Assembly: GCF_037975245.1 (NCBI RefSeq)
Contig: NC_092572.1
Span: forward strand, 17,118,269 to 17,182,268
DNA: 64,000 nucleotides
Reading direction: 5' to 3'
DNA from: Apostichopus japonicus
Taxonomy: Eukaryota; Echinodermata; Holothuroidea; Aspidochirotida; Stichopodidae
The position numbers were made by a program, and so were the translations under genes. The notes beneath the pieces are model-generated. The model saw only the letters and a list, made by a program, of their open reading frames with translations, searched no databases and was not told the DNA's origin. Position 1 is the stretch's first letter. Every line of letters starts with the position of its first letter. Shown here piece by piece: positions 8,601 through 23,600 of the stretch.

Positions 8601-11600
8601 AAGCCCGGGTGATGACGTCTTTTGCCGATCTTTTACAGCAAGTGCCTAGACGGGGAGCTGTAAGTATTAGTTAATCCACCTAATATCTCAGTCCATACAG
8701 TGGCGGGATGGCTTGGCGCACTGTACGAGCTGATGATCGAGACTCTCTTTTGCATCCCTGGTTCGAAGCCCGGGTGATGACGTCTTTTGCCGATCTTTTA
8801 CAGCAAGTGCCTAGACGGGGAGCTGTAAGTATTAGTTAATCCACCTAATATCTCAGTCCATACAGTGGCGGGATGGCTTGGCGCACTGTACGAGCTGATG
8901 ATCGAGACTCTCTTTTGCATCCCTGGTTCGAAGCCCGGGTGATGACGTCTTTTGCCGATCTTTTACAGCAAGTGCCTAGACGGGGAGCTGTAAGTATTAG
9001 TTAATCCACCTAATATCTCAGTCCATACAGTGGCGGGATGGCTTGGCGCACTGTACGAGCTGATGATCGAGACTCTCTTTTGCATCCCTGGTTCGAAGCC
9101 CGGGTGATGACGTCTTTTGCCGATCTTTTACAGCAAGTGCCTAGACGGGGAGCTGTAAGTATTAGTTAATCCACCTAATATCTCAGTCCATACAGTGGCG
9201 GGATGGCTTGGCGCACTGTACGAGCTGATGATCGAGACTCTCTTTTGCATCCCTGGTTCGAAGCCCGGGTGATGACGTCTTTTGCCGATCTTTTACAGCA
9301 AGTGCCTAGACGGGGAGCTGTAAGTATTAGTTAATCCACCTAATATCTCAGTCCATACAGTGGCGGGATGGCTTGGCGCACTGTACGAGCTGATGATCGA
9401 GACTCTCTTTTGCATCCCTGGTTCGAAGCCCGGGTGATGACGTCTTTTGCCGATCTTTTACAGCAAGTGCCTAGACGGGGAGCTGTAAGTATTAGTTAAT
9501 CCACCTAATATCTCAGTCCATACAGTGGCGGGATGGCTTGGCGCACTGTACGAGCTGATGATCGAGACTCTCTTTTGCATCCCTGGTTCGAAGCCCGGGT
9601 GATGACGTCTTTTGCCGATCTTTTACAGCAAGTGCCTAGACGGGGAGCTGTAAGTATTAGTTAATCCACCTAATATCTCAGTCCATACAGTGGCGGGATG
9701 GCTTGGCGCACTGTACGAGCTGATGATCGAGACTCTCTTTTGCATCCCTGGTTCGAAGCCCGGGTGATGACGTCTTTTGCCGATCTTTTACAGCAAGTGC
9801 CTAGACGGGGAGCTGTAAGTATTAGTTAATCCACCTAATATCTCAGTCCATACAGTGGCGGGATGGCTTGGCGCACTGTACGAGCTGATGATCGAGACTC
9901 TCTTTTGCATCCCTGGTTCGAAGCCCGGGTGATGACGTCTTTTGCCGATCTTTTACAGCAAGTGCCTAGACGGGGAGCTGTAAGTATTAGTTAATCCACC
10001 TAATATCTCAGTCCATACAGTGGCGGGATGGCTTGGCGCACTGTACGAGCTGATGATCGAGACTCTCTTTTGCATCCCTGGTTCGAAGCCCGGGTGATGA
10101 CGTCTTTTGCCGATCTTTTACAGCAAGTGCCTAGACGGGGAGCTGTAAGTATTAGTTAATCCACCTAATATCTCAGTCCATACAGTGGCGGGATGGCTTG
10201 GCGCACTGTACGAGCTGATGATCGAGACTCTCTTTTGCATCCCTGGTTCGAAGCCCGGGTGATGACGTCTTTTGCCGATCTTTTACAGCAAGTGCCTAGA
10301 CGGGGAGCTGTAAGTATTAGTTAATCCACCTAATATCTCAGTCCATACAGTGGCGGGATGGCTTGGCGCACTGTACGAGCTGATGATCGAGACTCTCTTT
10401 TGCATCCCTGGTTCGAAGCCCGGGTGATGACGTCTTTTGCCGATCTTTTACAGCAAGTGCCTAGACGGGGAGCTGTAAGTATTAGTTAATCCACCTAATA
10501 TCTCAGTCCATACAGTGGCGGGATGGCTTGGCGCACTGTACGAGCTGATGATCGAGACTCTCTTTTGCATCCCTGGTTCGAAGCCCGGGTGATGACGTCT
10601 TTTGCCGATCTTTTACAGCAAGTGCCTAGACGGGGAGCTGTAAGTATTAGTTAATCCACCTAATATCTCAGTCCATACAGTGGCGGGATGGCTTGGCGCA
10701 CTGTACGAGCTGATGATCGAGACTCTCTTTTGCATCCCTGGTTCGAAGCCCGGGTGATGACGTCTTTTGCCGATCTTTTACAGCAAGTGCCTAGACGGGG
10801 AGCTGTAAGTATTAGTTAATCCACCTAATATCTCAGTCCATACAGTGGCGGGATGGCTTGGCGCACTGTACGAGCTGATGATCGAGACTCTCTTTTGCAT
10901 CCCTGGTTCGAAGCCCGGGTGATGACGTCTTTTGCCGATCTTTTACAGCAAGTGCCTAGACGGGGAGCTGTAAGTATTAGTTAATCCACCTAATATCTCA
11001 GTCCATACAGTGGCGGGATGGCTTGGCGCACTGTACGAGCTGATGATCGAGACTCTCTTTTGCATCCCTGGTTCGAAGCCCGGGTGATGACGTCTTTTGC
11101 CGATCTTTTACAGCAAGTGCCTAGACGGGGAGCTGTAAGTATTAGTTAATCCACCTAATATCTCAGTCCATACAGTGGCGGGATGGCTTGGCGCACTGTA
11201 CGAGCTGATGATCGAGACTCTCTTTTGCATCCCTGGTTCGAAGCCCGGGTGATGACGTCTTTTGCCGATCTTTTACAGCAAGTGCCTAGACGGGGAGCTG
11301 TAAGTATTAGTTAATCCACCTAATATCTCAGTCCATACAGTGGCGGGATGGCTTGGCGCACTGTACGAGCTGATGATCGAGACTCTCTTTTGCATCCCTG
11401 GTTCGAAGCCCGGGTGATGACGTCTTTTGCCGATCTTTTACAGCAAGTGCCTAGACGGGGAGCTGTAAGTATTAGTTAATCCACCTAATATCTCAGTCCA
11501 TACAGTGGCGGGATGGCTTGGCGCACTGTACGAGCTGATGATCGAGACTCTCTTTTGCATCCCTGGTTCGAAGCCCGGGTGATGACGTCTTTTGCCGATC

Positions 11601-14600
11601 TTTTACAGCAAGTGCCTAGACGGGGAGCTGTAAGTATTAGTTAATCCACCTAATATCTCAGTCCATACAGTGGCGGGATGGCTTGGCGCACTGTACGAGC
11701 TGATGATCGAGACTCTCTTTTGCATCCCTGGTTCGAAGCCCGGGTGATGACGTCTTTTGCCGATCTTTTACAGCAAGTGCCTAGACGGGGAGCTGTAAGT
11801 ATTAGTTAATCCACCTAATATCTCAGTCCATACAGTGGCGGGATGGCTTGGCGCACTGTACGAGCTGATGATCGAGACTCTCTTTTGCATCCCTGGTTCG
11901 AAGCCCGGGTGATGACGTCTTTTGCCGATCTTTTACAGCAAGTGCCTAGACGGGGAGCTGTAAGTATTAGTTAATCCACCTAATATCTCAGTCCATACAG
12001 TGGCGGGATGGCTTGGCGCACTGTACGAGCTGATGATCGAGACTCTCTTTTGCATCCCTGGTTCGAAGCCCGGGTGATGACGTCTTTTGCCGATCTTTTA
12101 CAGCAAGTGCCTAGACGGGGAGCTGTAAGTATTAGTTAATCCACCTAATATCTCAGTCCATACAGTGGCGGGATGGCTTGGCGCACTGTACGAGCTGATG
12201 ATCGAGACTCTCTTTTGCATCCCTGGTTCGAAGCCCGGGTGATGACGTCTTTTGCCGATCTTTTACAGCAAGTGCCTAGACGGGGAGCTGTAAGTATTAG
12301 TTAATCCACCTAATATCTCAGTCCATACAGTGGCGGGATGGCTTGGCGCACTGTACGAGCTGATGATCGAGACTCTCTTTTGCATCCCTGGTTCGAAGCC
12401 CGGGTGATGACGTCTTTTGCCGATCTTTTACAGCAAGTGCCTAGACGGGGAGCTGTAAGTATTAGTTAATCCACCTAATATCTCAGTCCATACAGTGGCG
12501 GGATGGCTTGGCGCACTGTACGAGCTGATGATCGAGACTCTCTTTTGCATCCCTGGTTCGAAGCCCGGGTGATGACGTCTTTTGCCGATCTTTTACAGCA
12601 AGTGCCTAGACGGGGAGCTGTAAGTATTAGTTAATCCACCTAATATCTCAGTCCATACAGTGGCGGGATGGCTTGGCGCACTGTACGAGCTGATGATCGA
12701 GACTCTCTTTTGCATCCCTGGTTCGAAGCCCGGGTGATGACGTCTTTTGCCGATCTTTTACAGCAAGTGCCTAGACGGGGAGCTGTAAGTATTAGTTAAT
12801 CCACCTAATATCTCAGTCCATACAGTGGCGGGATGGCTTGGCGCACTGTACGAGCTGATGATCGAGACTCTCTTTTGCATCCCTGGTTCGAAGCCCGGGT
12901 GATGACGTCTTTTGCCGATCTTTTACAGCAAGTGCCTAGACGGGGAGCTGTAAGTATTAGTTAATCCACCTAATATCTCAGTCCATACAGTGGCGGGATG
13001 GCTTGGCGCACTGTACGAGCTGATGATCGAGACTCTCTTTTGCATCCCTGGTTCGAAGCCCGGGTGATGACGTCTTTTGCCGATCTTTTACAGCAAGTGC
13101 CTAGACGGGGAGCTGTAAGTATTAGTTAATCCACCTAATATCTCAGTCCATACAGTGGCGGGATGGCTTGGCGCACTGTACGAGCTGATGATCGAGACTC
13201 TCTTTTGCATCCCTGGTTCGAAGCCCGGGTGATGACGTCTTTTGCCGATCTTTTACAGCAAGTGCCTAGACGGGGAGCTGTAAGTATTAGTTAATCCACC
13301 TAATATCTCAGTCCATACAGTGGCGGGATGGCTTGGCGCACTGTACGAGCTGATGATCGAGACTCTCTTTTGCATCCCTGGTTCGAAGCCCGGGTGATGA
13401 CGTCTTTTGCCGATCTTTTACAGCAAGTGCCTAGACGGGGAGCTGTAAGTATTAGTTAATCCACCTAATATCTCAGTCCATACAGTGGCGGGATGGCTTG
13501 GCGCACTGTACGAGCTGATGATCGAGACTCTCTTTTGCATCCCTGGTTCGAAGCCCGGGTGATGACGTCTTTTGCCGATCTTTTACAGCAAGTGCCTAGA
13601 CGGGGAGCTGTAAGTATTAGTTAATCCACCTAATATCTCAGTCCATACAGTGGCGGGATGGCTTGGCGCACTGTACGAGCTGATGATCGAGACTCTCTTT
13701 TGCATCCCTGGTTCGAAGCCCGGGTGATGACGTCTTTTGCCGATCTTTTACAGCAAGTGCCTAGACGGGGAGCTGTAAGTATTAGTTAATCCACCTAATA
13801 TCTCAGTCCATACAGTGGCGGGATGGCTTGGCGCACTGTACGAGCTGATGATCGAGACTCTCTTTTGCATCCCTGGTTCGAAGCCCGGGTGATGACGTCT
13901 TTTGCCGATCTTTTACAGCAAGTGCCTAGACGGGGAGCTGTAAGTATTAGTTAATCCACCTAATATCTCAGTCCATACAGTGGCGGGATGGCTTGGCGCA
14001 CTGTACGAGCTGATGATCGAGACTCTCTTTTGCATCCCTGGTTCGAAGCCCGGGTGATGACGTCTTTTGCCGATCTTTTACAGCAAGTGCCTAGACGGGG
14101 AGCTGTAAGTATTAGTTAATCCACCTAATATCTCAGTCCATACAGTGGCGGGATGGCTTGGCGCACTGTACGAGCTGATGATCGAGACTCTCTTTTGCAT
14201 CCCTGGTTCGAAGCCCGGGTGATGACGTCTTTTGCCGATCTTTTACAGCAAGTGCCTAGACGGGGAGCTGTAAGTATTAGTTAATCCACCTAATATCTCA
14301 GTCCATACAGTGGCGGGATGGCTTGGCGCACTGTACGAGCTGATGATCGAGACTCTCTTTTGCATCCCTGGTTCGAAGCCCGGGTGATGACGTCTTTTGC
14401 CGATCTTTTACAGCAAGTGCCTAGACGGGGAGCTGTAAGTATTAGTTAATCCACCTAATATCTCAGTCCATACAGTGGCGGGATGGCTTGGCGCACTGTA
14501 CGAGCTGATGATCGAGACTCTCTTTTGCATCCCTGGTTCGAAGCCCGGGTGATGACGTCTTTTGCCGATCTTTTACAGCAAGTGCCTAGACGGGGAGCTG

Positions 14601-17600
14601 TAAGTATTAGTTAATCCACCTAATATCTCAGTCCATACAGTGGCGGGATGGCTTGGCGCACTGTACGAGCTGATGATCGAGACTCTCTTTTGCATCCCTG
14701 GTTCGAAGCCCGGGTGATGACGTCTTTTGCCGATCTTTTACAGCAAGTGCCTAGACGGGGAGCTGTAAGTATTAGTTAATCCACCTAATATCTCAGTCCA
14801 TACAGTGGCGGGATGGCTTGGCGCACTGTACGAGCTGATGATCGAGACTCTCTTTTGCATCCCTGGTTCGAAGCCCGGGTGATGACGTCTTTTGCCGATC
14901 TTTTACAGCAAGTGCCTAGACGGGGAGCTGTAAGTATTAGTTAATCCACCTAATATCTCAGTCCATACAGTGGCGGGATGGCTTGGCGCACTGTACGAGC
15001 TGATGATCGAGACTCTCTTTTGCATCCCTGGTTCGAAGCCCGGGTGATGACGTCTTTTGCCGATCTTTTACAGCAAGTGCCTAGACGGGGAGCTGTAAGT
15101 ATTAGTTAATCCACCTAATATCTCAGTCCATACAGTGGCGGGATGGCTTGGCGCACTGTACGAGCTGATGATCGAGACTCTCTTTTGCATCCCTGGTTCG
15201 AAGCCCGGGTGATGACGTCTTTTGCCGATCTTTTACAGCAAGTGCCTAGACGGGGAGCTGTAAGTATTAGTTAATCCACCTAATATCTCAGTCCATACAG
15301 TGGCGGGATGGCTTGGCGCACTGTACGAGCTGATGATCGAGACTCTCTTTTGCATCCCTGGTTCGAAGCCCGGGTGATGACGTCTTTTGCCGATCTTTTA
15401 CAGCAAGTGCCTAGACGGGGAGCTGTAAGTATTAGTTAATCCACCTAATATCTCAGTCCATACAGTGGCGGGATGGCTTGGCGCACTGTACGAGCTGATG
15501 ATCGAGACTCTCTTTTGCATCCCTGGTTCGAAGCCCGGGTGATGACGTCTTTTGCCGATCTTTTACAGCAAGTGCCTAGACGGGGAGCTGTAAGTATTAG
15601 TTAATCCACCTAATATCTCAGTCCATACAGTGGCGGGATGGCTTGGCGCACTGTACGAGCTGATGATCGAGACTCTCTTTTGCATCCCTGGTTCGAAGCC
15701 CGGGTGATGACGTCTTTTGCCGATCTTTTACAGCAAGTGCCTAGACGGGGAGCTGTAAGTATTAGTTAATCCACCTAATATCTCAGTCCATACAGTGGCG
15801 GGATGGCTTGGCGCACTGTACGAGCTGATGATCGAGACTCTCTTTTGCATCCCTGGTTCGAAGCCCGGGTGATGACGTCTTTTGCCGATCTTTTACAGCA
15901 AGTGCCTAGACGGGGAGCTGTAAGTATTAGTTAATCCACCTAATATCTCAGTCCATACAGTGGCGGGATGGCTTGGCGCACTGTACGAGCTGATGATCGA
16001 GACTCTCTTTTGCATCCCTGGTTCGAAGCCCGGGTGATGACGTCTTTTGCCGATCTTTTACAGCAAGTGCCTAGACGGGGAGCTGTAAGTATTAGTTAAT
16101 CCACCTAATATCTCAGTCCATACAGTGGCGGGATGGCTTGGCGCACTGTACGAGCTGATGATCGAGACTCTCTTTTGCATCCCTGGTTCGAAGCCCGGGT
16201 GATGACGTCTTTTGCCGATCTTTTACAGCAAGTGCCTAGACGGGGAGCTGTAAGTATTAGTTAATCCACCTAATATCTCAGTCCATACAGTGGCGGGATG
16301 GCTTGGCGCACTGTACGAGCTGATGATCGAGACTCTCTTTTGCATCCCTGGTTCGAAGCCCGGGTGATGACGTCTTTTGCCGATCTTTTACAGCAAGTGC
16401 CTAGACGGGGAGCTGTAAGTATTAGTTAATCCACCTAATATCTCAGTCCATACAGTGGCGGGATGGCTTGGCGCACTGTACGAGCTGATGATCGAGACTC
16501 TCTTTTGCATCCCTGGTTCGAAGCCCGGGTGATGACGTCTTTTGCCGATCTTTTACAGCAAGTGCCTAGACGGGGAGCTGTAAGTATTAGTTAATCCACC
16601 TAATATCTCAGTCCATACAGTGGCGGGATGGCTTGGCGCACTGTACGAGCTGATGATCGAGACTCTCTTTTGCATCCCTGGTTCGAAGCCCGGGTGATGA
16701 CGTCTTTTGCCGATCTTTTACAGCAAGTGCCTAGACGGGGAGCTGTAAGTATTAGTTAATCCACCTAATATCTCAGTCCTTACAGTGGCGGGATGGCTTG
16801 GCGCACTGTACGAGCTGATGATCGAGACTCTCTTTTGCATCCCTGGTTCGAAGCCCGGGTGATGACGTCTTTTGCCGATCTTTTACAGCAAGTGCCTAGA
16901 CGGGGAGCTGTAAGTATTAGTTAATCCACCTAATATCTCAGTCCATACAGTGGCGGGATGGCTTGGCGCACTGTACGAGCTGATGATCGAGACTCTCTTT
17001 TGCATCCCTGGTTCGAAGCCCGGGTGATGACGTCTTTTGCCGATCTTTTACAGCAAGTGCCTAGACGGGGAGCTGTAAGTATTAGTTAATCCACCTAATA
17101 TCTCAGTCCATACAGTGGCGGGATGGCTTGGCGCACTGTACGAGCTGATGATCGAGACTCTCTTTTGCATCCCTGGTTCGAAGCCCGGGTGATGACGTCT
17201 TTTGCCGATCTTTTACAGCAAGTGCCTAGACGGGGAGCTGTAAGTATTAGTTAATCCACCTAATATCTCAGTCCATACAGTGGCGGGATGGCTTGGCGCA
17301 CTGTACGAGCTGATGATCGAGACTCTCTTTTGCATCCCTGGTTCGAAGCCCGGGTGATGACGTCTTTTGCCGATCTTTTACAGCAAGTGCCTAGACGGGG
17401 AGCTGTAAGTATTAGTTAATCCACCTAATATCTCAGTCCATACAGTGGCGGGATGGCTTGGCGCACTGTACGAGCTGATGATCGAGACTCTCTTTTGCAT
17501 CCCTGGTTCGAAGCCCGGGTGATGACGTCTTTTGCCGATCTTTTACAGCAAGTGCCTAGACGGGGAGCTGTAAGTATTAGTTAATCCACCTAATATCTCA

Positions 17601-20600
17601 GTCCATACAGTGGCGGGATGGCTTGGCGCACTGTACGAGCTGATGATCGAGACTCTCTTTTGCATCCCTGGTTCGAAGCCCGGGTGATGACGTCTTTTGC
17701 CGATCTTTTACAGCAAGTGCCTAGACGGGGAGCTGTAAGTATTAGTTAATCCACCTAATATCTCAGTCCATACAGTGGCGGGATGGCTTGGCGCACTGTA
17801 CGAGCTGATGATCGAGACTCTCTTTTGCATCCCTGGTTCGAAGCCCGGGTGATGACGTCTTTTGCCGATCTTTTACAGCAAGTGCCTAGACGGGGAGCTG
17901 TAAGTATTAGTTAATCCACCTAATATCTCAGTCCATACAGTGGCGGGATGGCTTGGCGCACTGTACGAGCTGATGATCGAGACTCTCTTTTGCATCCCTG
18001 GTTCGAAGCCCGGGTGATGACGTCTTTTGCCGATCTTTTACAGCAAGTGCCTAGACGGGGAGCTGTAAGTATTAGTTAATCCACCTAATATCTCAGTCCA
18101 TACAGTGGCGGGATGGCTTGGCGCACTGTACGAGCTGATGATCGAGACTCTCTTTTGCATCCCTGGTTCGAAGCCCGGGTGATGACGTCTTTTGCCGATC
18201 TTTTACAGCAAGTGCCTAGACGGGGAGCTGTAAGTATTAGTTAATCCACCTAATATCTCAGTCCATACAGTGGCGGGATGGCTTGGCGCACTGTACGAGC
18301 TGATGATCGAGACTCTCTTTTGCATCCCTGGTTCGAAGCCCGGGTGATGACGTCTTTTGCCGATCTTTTACAGCAAGTGCCTAGACGGGGAGCTGTAAGT
18401 ATTAGTTAATCCACCTAATATCTCAGTCCATACAGTGGCGGGATGGCTTGGCGCACTGTACGAGCTGATGATCGAGACTCTCTTTTGCATCCCTGGTTCG
18501 AAGCCCGGGTGATGACGTCTTTTGCCGATCTTTTACAGCAAGTGCCTAGACGGGGAGCTGTAAGTATTAGTTAATCCACCTAATATCTCAGTCCATACAG
18601 TGGCGGGATGGCTTGGCGCACTGTACGAGCTGATGATCGAGACTCTCTTTTGCATCCCTGGTTCGAAGCCCGGGTGATGACGTCTTTTGCCGATCTTTTA
18701 CAGCAAGTGCCTAGACGGGGAGCTGTAAGTATTAGTTAATCCACCTAATATCTCAGTCCATACAGTGGCGGGATGGCTTGGCGCACTGTACGAGCTGATG
18801 ATCGAGACTCTCTTTTGCATCCCTGGTTCGAAGCCCGGGTGATGACGTCTTTTGCCGATCTTTTACAGCAAGTGCCTAGACGGGGAGCTGTAAGTATTAG
18901 TTAATCCACCTAATATCTCAGTCCATACAGTGGCGGGATGGCTTGGCGCACTGTACGAGCTGATGATCGAGACTCTCTTTTGCATCCCTGGTTCGAAGCC
19001 CGGGTGATGACGTCTTTTGCCGATCTTTTACAGCAAGTGCCTAGACGGGGAGCTGTAAGTATTAGTTAATCCACCTAATATCTCAGTCCATACAGTGGCG
19101 GGATGGCTTGGCGCACTGTACGAGCTGATGATCGAGACTCTCTTTTGCATCCCTGGTTCGAAGCCCGGGTGATGACGTCTTTTGCCGATCTTTTACAGCA
19201 AGTGCCTAGACGGGGAGCTGTAAGTATTAGTTAATCCACCTAATATCTCAGTCCATACAGTGGCGGGATGGCTTGGCGCACTGTACGAGCTGATGATCGA
19301 GACTCTCTTTTGCATCCCTGGTTCGAAGCCCGGGTGATGACGTCTTTTGCCGATCTTTTACAGCAAGTGCCTAGACGGGGAGCTGTAAGTATTAGTTAAT
19401 CCACCTAATATCTCAGTCCATACAGTGGCGGGATGGCTTGGCGCACTGTACGAGCTGATGATCGAGACTCTCTTTTGCATCCCTGGTTCGAAGCCCGGGT
19501 GATGACGTCTTTTGCCGATCTTTTACAGCAAGTGCCTAGACGGGGAGCTGTAAGTATTAGTTAATCCACCTAATATCTCAGTCCATACAGTGGCGGGATG
19601 GCTTGGCGCACTGTACGAGCTGATGATCGAGACTCTCTTTTGCATCCCTGGTTCGAAGCCCGGGTGATGACGTCTTTTGCCGATCTTTTACAGCAAGTGC
19701 CTAGACGGGGAGCTGTAAGTATTAGTTAATCCACCTAATATCTCAGTCCATACAGTGGCGGGATGGCTTGGCGCACTGTACGAGCTGATGATCGAGACTC
19801 TCTTTTGCATCCCTGGTTCGAAGCCCGGGTGATGACGTCTTTTGCCGATCTTTTACAGCAAGTGCCTAGACGGGGAGCTGTAAGTATTAGTTAATCCACC
19901 TAATATCTCAGTCCATACAGTGGCGGGATGGCTTGGCGCACTGTACGAGCTGATGATCGAGACTCTCTTTTGCATCCCTGGTTCGAAGCCCGGGTGATGA
20001 CGTCTTTTGCCGATCTTTTACAGCAAGTGCCTAGACGGGGAGCTGTAAGTATTAGTTAATCCACCTAATATCTCAGTCCATACAGTGGCGGGATGGCTTG
20101 GCGCACTGTACGAGCTGATGATCGAGACTCTCTTTTGCATCCCTGGTTCGAAGCCCGGGTGATGACGTCTTTTGCCGATCTTTTACAGCAAGTGCCTAGA
20201 CGGGGAGCTGTAAGTATTAGTTAATCCACCTAATATCTCAGTCCATACAGTGGCGGGATGGCTTGGCGCACTGTACGAGCTGATGATCGAGACTCTCTTT
20301 TGCATCCCTGGTTCGAAGCCCGGGTGATGACGTCTTTTGCCGATCTTTTACAGCAAGTGCCTAGACGGGGAGCTGTAAGTATTAGTTAATCCACCTAATA
20401 TCTCAGTCCATACAGTGGCGGGATGGCTTGGCGCACTGTACGAGCTGATGATCGAGACTCTCTTTTGCATCCCTGGTTCGAAGCCCGGGTGATGACGTCT
20501 TTTGCCGATCTTTTACAGCAAGTGCCTAGACGGGGAGCTGTAAGTATTAGTTAATCCACCTAATATCTCAGTCCATACAGTGGCGGGATGGCTTGGCGCA

Positions 20601-23600
20601 CTGTACGAGCTGATGATCGAGACTCTCTTTTGCATCCCTGGTTCGAAGCCCGGGTGATGACGTCTTTTGCCGATCTTTTACAGCAAGTGCCTAGACGGGG
20701 AGCTGTAAGTATTAGTTAATCCACCTAATATCTCAGTCCATACAGTGGCGGGATGGCTTGGCGCACTGTACGAGCTGATGATCGAGACTCTCTTTTGCAT
20801 CCCTGGTTCGAAGCCCGGGTGATGACGTCTTTTGCCGATCTTTTACAGCAAGTGCCTAGACGGGGAGCTGTAAGTATTAGTTAATCCACCTAATATCTCA
20901 GTCCATACAGTGGCGGGATGGCTTGGCGCACTGTACGAGCTGATGATCGAGACTCTCTTTTGCATCCCTGGTTCGAAGCCCGGGTGATGACGTCTTTTGC
21001 CGATCTTTTACAGCAAGTGCCTAGACGGGGAGCTGTAAGTATTAGTTAATCCACCTAATATCTCAGTCCATACAGTGGCGGGATGGCTTGGCGCACTGTA
21101 CGAGCTGATGATCGAGACTCTCTTTTGCATCCCTGGTTCGAAGCCCGGGTGATGACGTCTTTTGCCGATCTTTTACAGCAAGTGCCTAGACGGGGAGCTG
21201 TAAGTATTAGTTAATCCACCTAATATCTCAGTCCATACAGTGGCGGGATGGCTTGGCGCACTGTACGAGCTGATGATCGAGACTCTCTTTTGCATCCCTG
21301 GTTCGAAGCCCGGGTGATGACGTCTTTTGCCGATCTTTTACAGCAAGTGCCTAGACGGGGAGCTGTAAGTATTAGTTAATCCACCTAATATCTCAGTCCA
21401 TACAGTGGCGGGATGGCTTGGCGCACTGTACGAGCTGATGATCGAGACTCTCTTTTGCATCCCTGGTTCGAAGCCCGGGTGATGACGTCTTTTGCCGATC
21501 TTTTACAGCAAGTGCCTAGACGGGGAGCTGTAAGTATTAGTTAATCCACCTAATATCTCAGTCCATACAGTGGCGGGATGGCTTGGCGCACTGTACGAGC
21601 TGATGATCGAGACTCTCTTTTGCATCCCTGGTTCGAAGCCCGGGTGATGACGTCTTTTGCCGATCTTTTACAGCAAGTGCCTAGACGGGGAGCTGTAAGT
21701 ATTAGTTAATCCACCTAATATCTCAGTCCATACAGTGGCGGGATGGCTTGGCGCACTGTACGAGCTGATGATCGAGACTCTCTTTTGCATCCCTGGTTCG
21801 AAGCCCGGGTGATGACGTCTTTTGCCGATCTTTTACAGCAAGTGCCTAGACGGGGAGCTGTAAGTATTAGTTAATCCACCTAATATCTCAGTCCATACAG
21901 TGGCGGGATGGCTTGGCGCACTGTACGAGCTGATGATCGAGACTCTCTTTTGCATCCCTGGTTCGAAGCCCGGGTGATGACGTCTTTTGCCGATCTTTTA
22001 CAGCAAGTGCCTAGACGGGGAGCTGTAAGTATTAGTTAATCCACCTAATATCTCAGTCCATACAGTGGCGGGATGGCTTGGCGCACTGTACGAGCTGATG
22101 ATCGAGACTCTCTTTTGCATCCCTGGTTCGAAGCCCGGGTGATGACGTCTTTTGCCGATCTTTTACAGCAAGTGCCTAGACGGGGAGCTGTAAGTATTAG
22201 TTAATCCACCTAATATCTCAGTCCATACAGTGGCGGGATGGCTTGGCGCACTGTACGAGCTGATGATCGAGACTCTCTTTTGCATCCCTGGTTCGAAGCC
22301 CGGGTGATGACGTCTTTTGCCGATCTTTTACAGCAAGTGCCTAGACGGGGAGCTGTAAGTATTAGTTAATCCACCTAATATCTCAGTCCATACAGTGGCG
22401 GGATGGCTTGGCGCACTGTACGAGCTGATGATCGAGACTCTCTTTTGCATCCCTGGTTCGAAGCCCGGGTGATGACGTCTTTTGCCGATCTTTTACAGCA
22501 AGTGCCTAGACGGGGAGCTGTAAGTATTAGTTAATCCACCTAATATCTCAGTCCATACAGTGGCGGGATGGCTTGGCGCACTGTACGAGCTGATGATCGA
22601 GACTCTCTTTTGCATCCCTGGTTCGAAGCCCGGGTGATGACGTCTTTTGCCGATCTTTTACAGCAAGTGCCTAGACGGGGAGCTGTAAGTATTAGTTAAT
22701 CCACCTAATATCTCAGTCCATACAGTGGCGGGATGGCTTGGCGCACTGTACGAGCTGATGATCGAGACTCTCTTTTGCATCCCTGGTTCGAAGCCCGGGT
22801 GATGACGTCTTTTGCCGATCTTTTACAGCAAGTGCCTAGACGGGGAGCTGTAAGTATTAGTTAATCCACCTAATATCTCAGTCCATACAGTGGCGGGATG
22901 GCTTGGCGCACTGTACGAGCTGATGATCGAGACTCTCTTTTGCATCCCTGGTTCGAAGCCCGGGTGATGACGTCTTTTGCCGATCTTTTACAGCAAGTGC
23001 CTAGACGGGGAGCTGTAAGTATTAGTTAATCCACCTAATATCTCAGTCCATACAGTGGCGGGATGGCTTGGCGCACTGTACGAGCTGATGATCGAGACTC
23101 TCTTTTGCATCCCTGGTTCGAAGCCCGGGTGATGACGTCTTTTGCCGATCTTTTACAGCAAGTGCCTAGACGGGGAGCTGTAAGTATTAGTTAATCCACC
23201 TAATATCTCAGTCCATACAGTGGCGGGATGGCTTGGCGCACTGTACGAGCTGATGATCGAGACTCTCTTTTGCATCCCTGGTTCGAAGCCCGGGTGATGA
23301 CGTCTTTTGCCGATCTTTTACAGCAAGTGCCTAGACGGGGAGCTGTAAGTATTAGTTAATCCACCTAATATCTCAGTCCATACAGTGGCGGGATGGCTTG
23401 GCGCACTGTACGAGCTGATGATCGAGACTCTCTTTTGCATCCCTGGTTCGAAGCCCGGGTGATGACGTCTTTTGCCGATCTTTTACAGCAAGTGCCTAGA
23501 CGGGGAGCTGTAAGTATTAGTTAATCCACCTAATATCTCAGTCCATACAGTGGCGGGATGGCTTGGCGCACTGTACGAGCTGATGATCGAGACTCTCTTT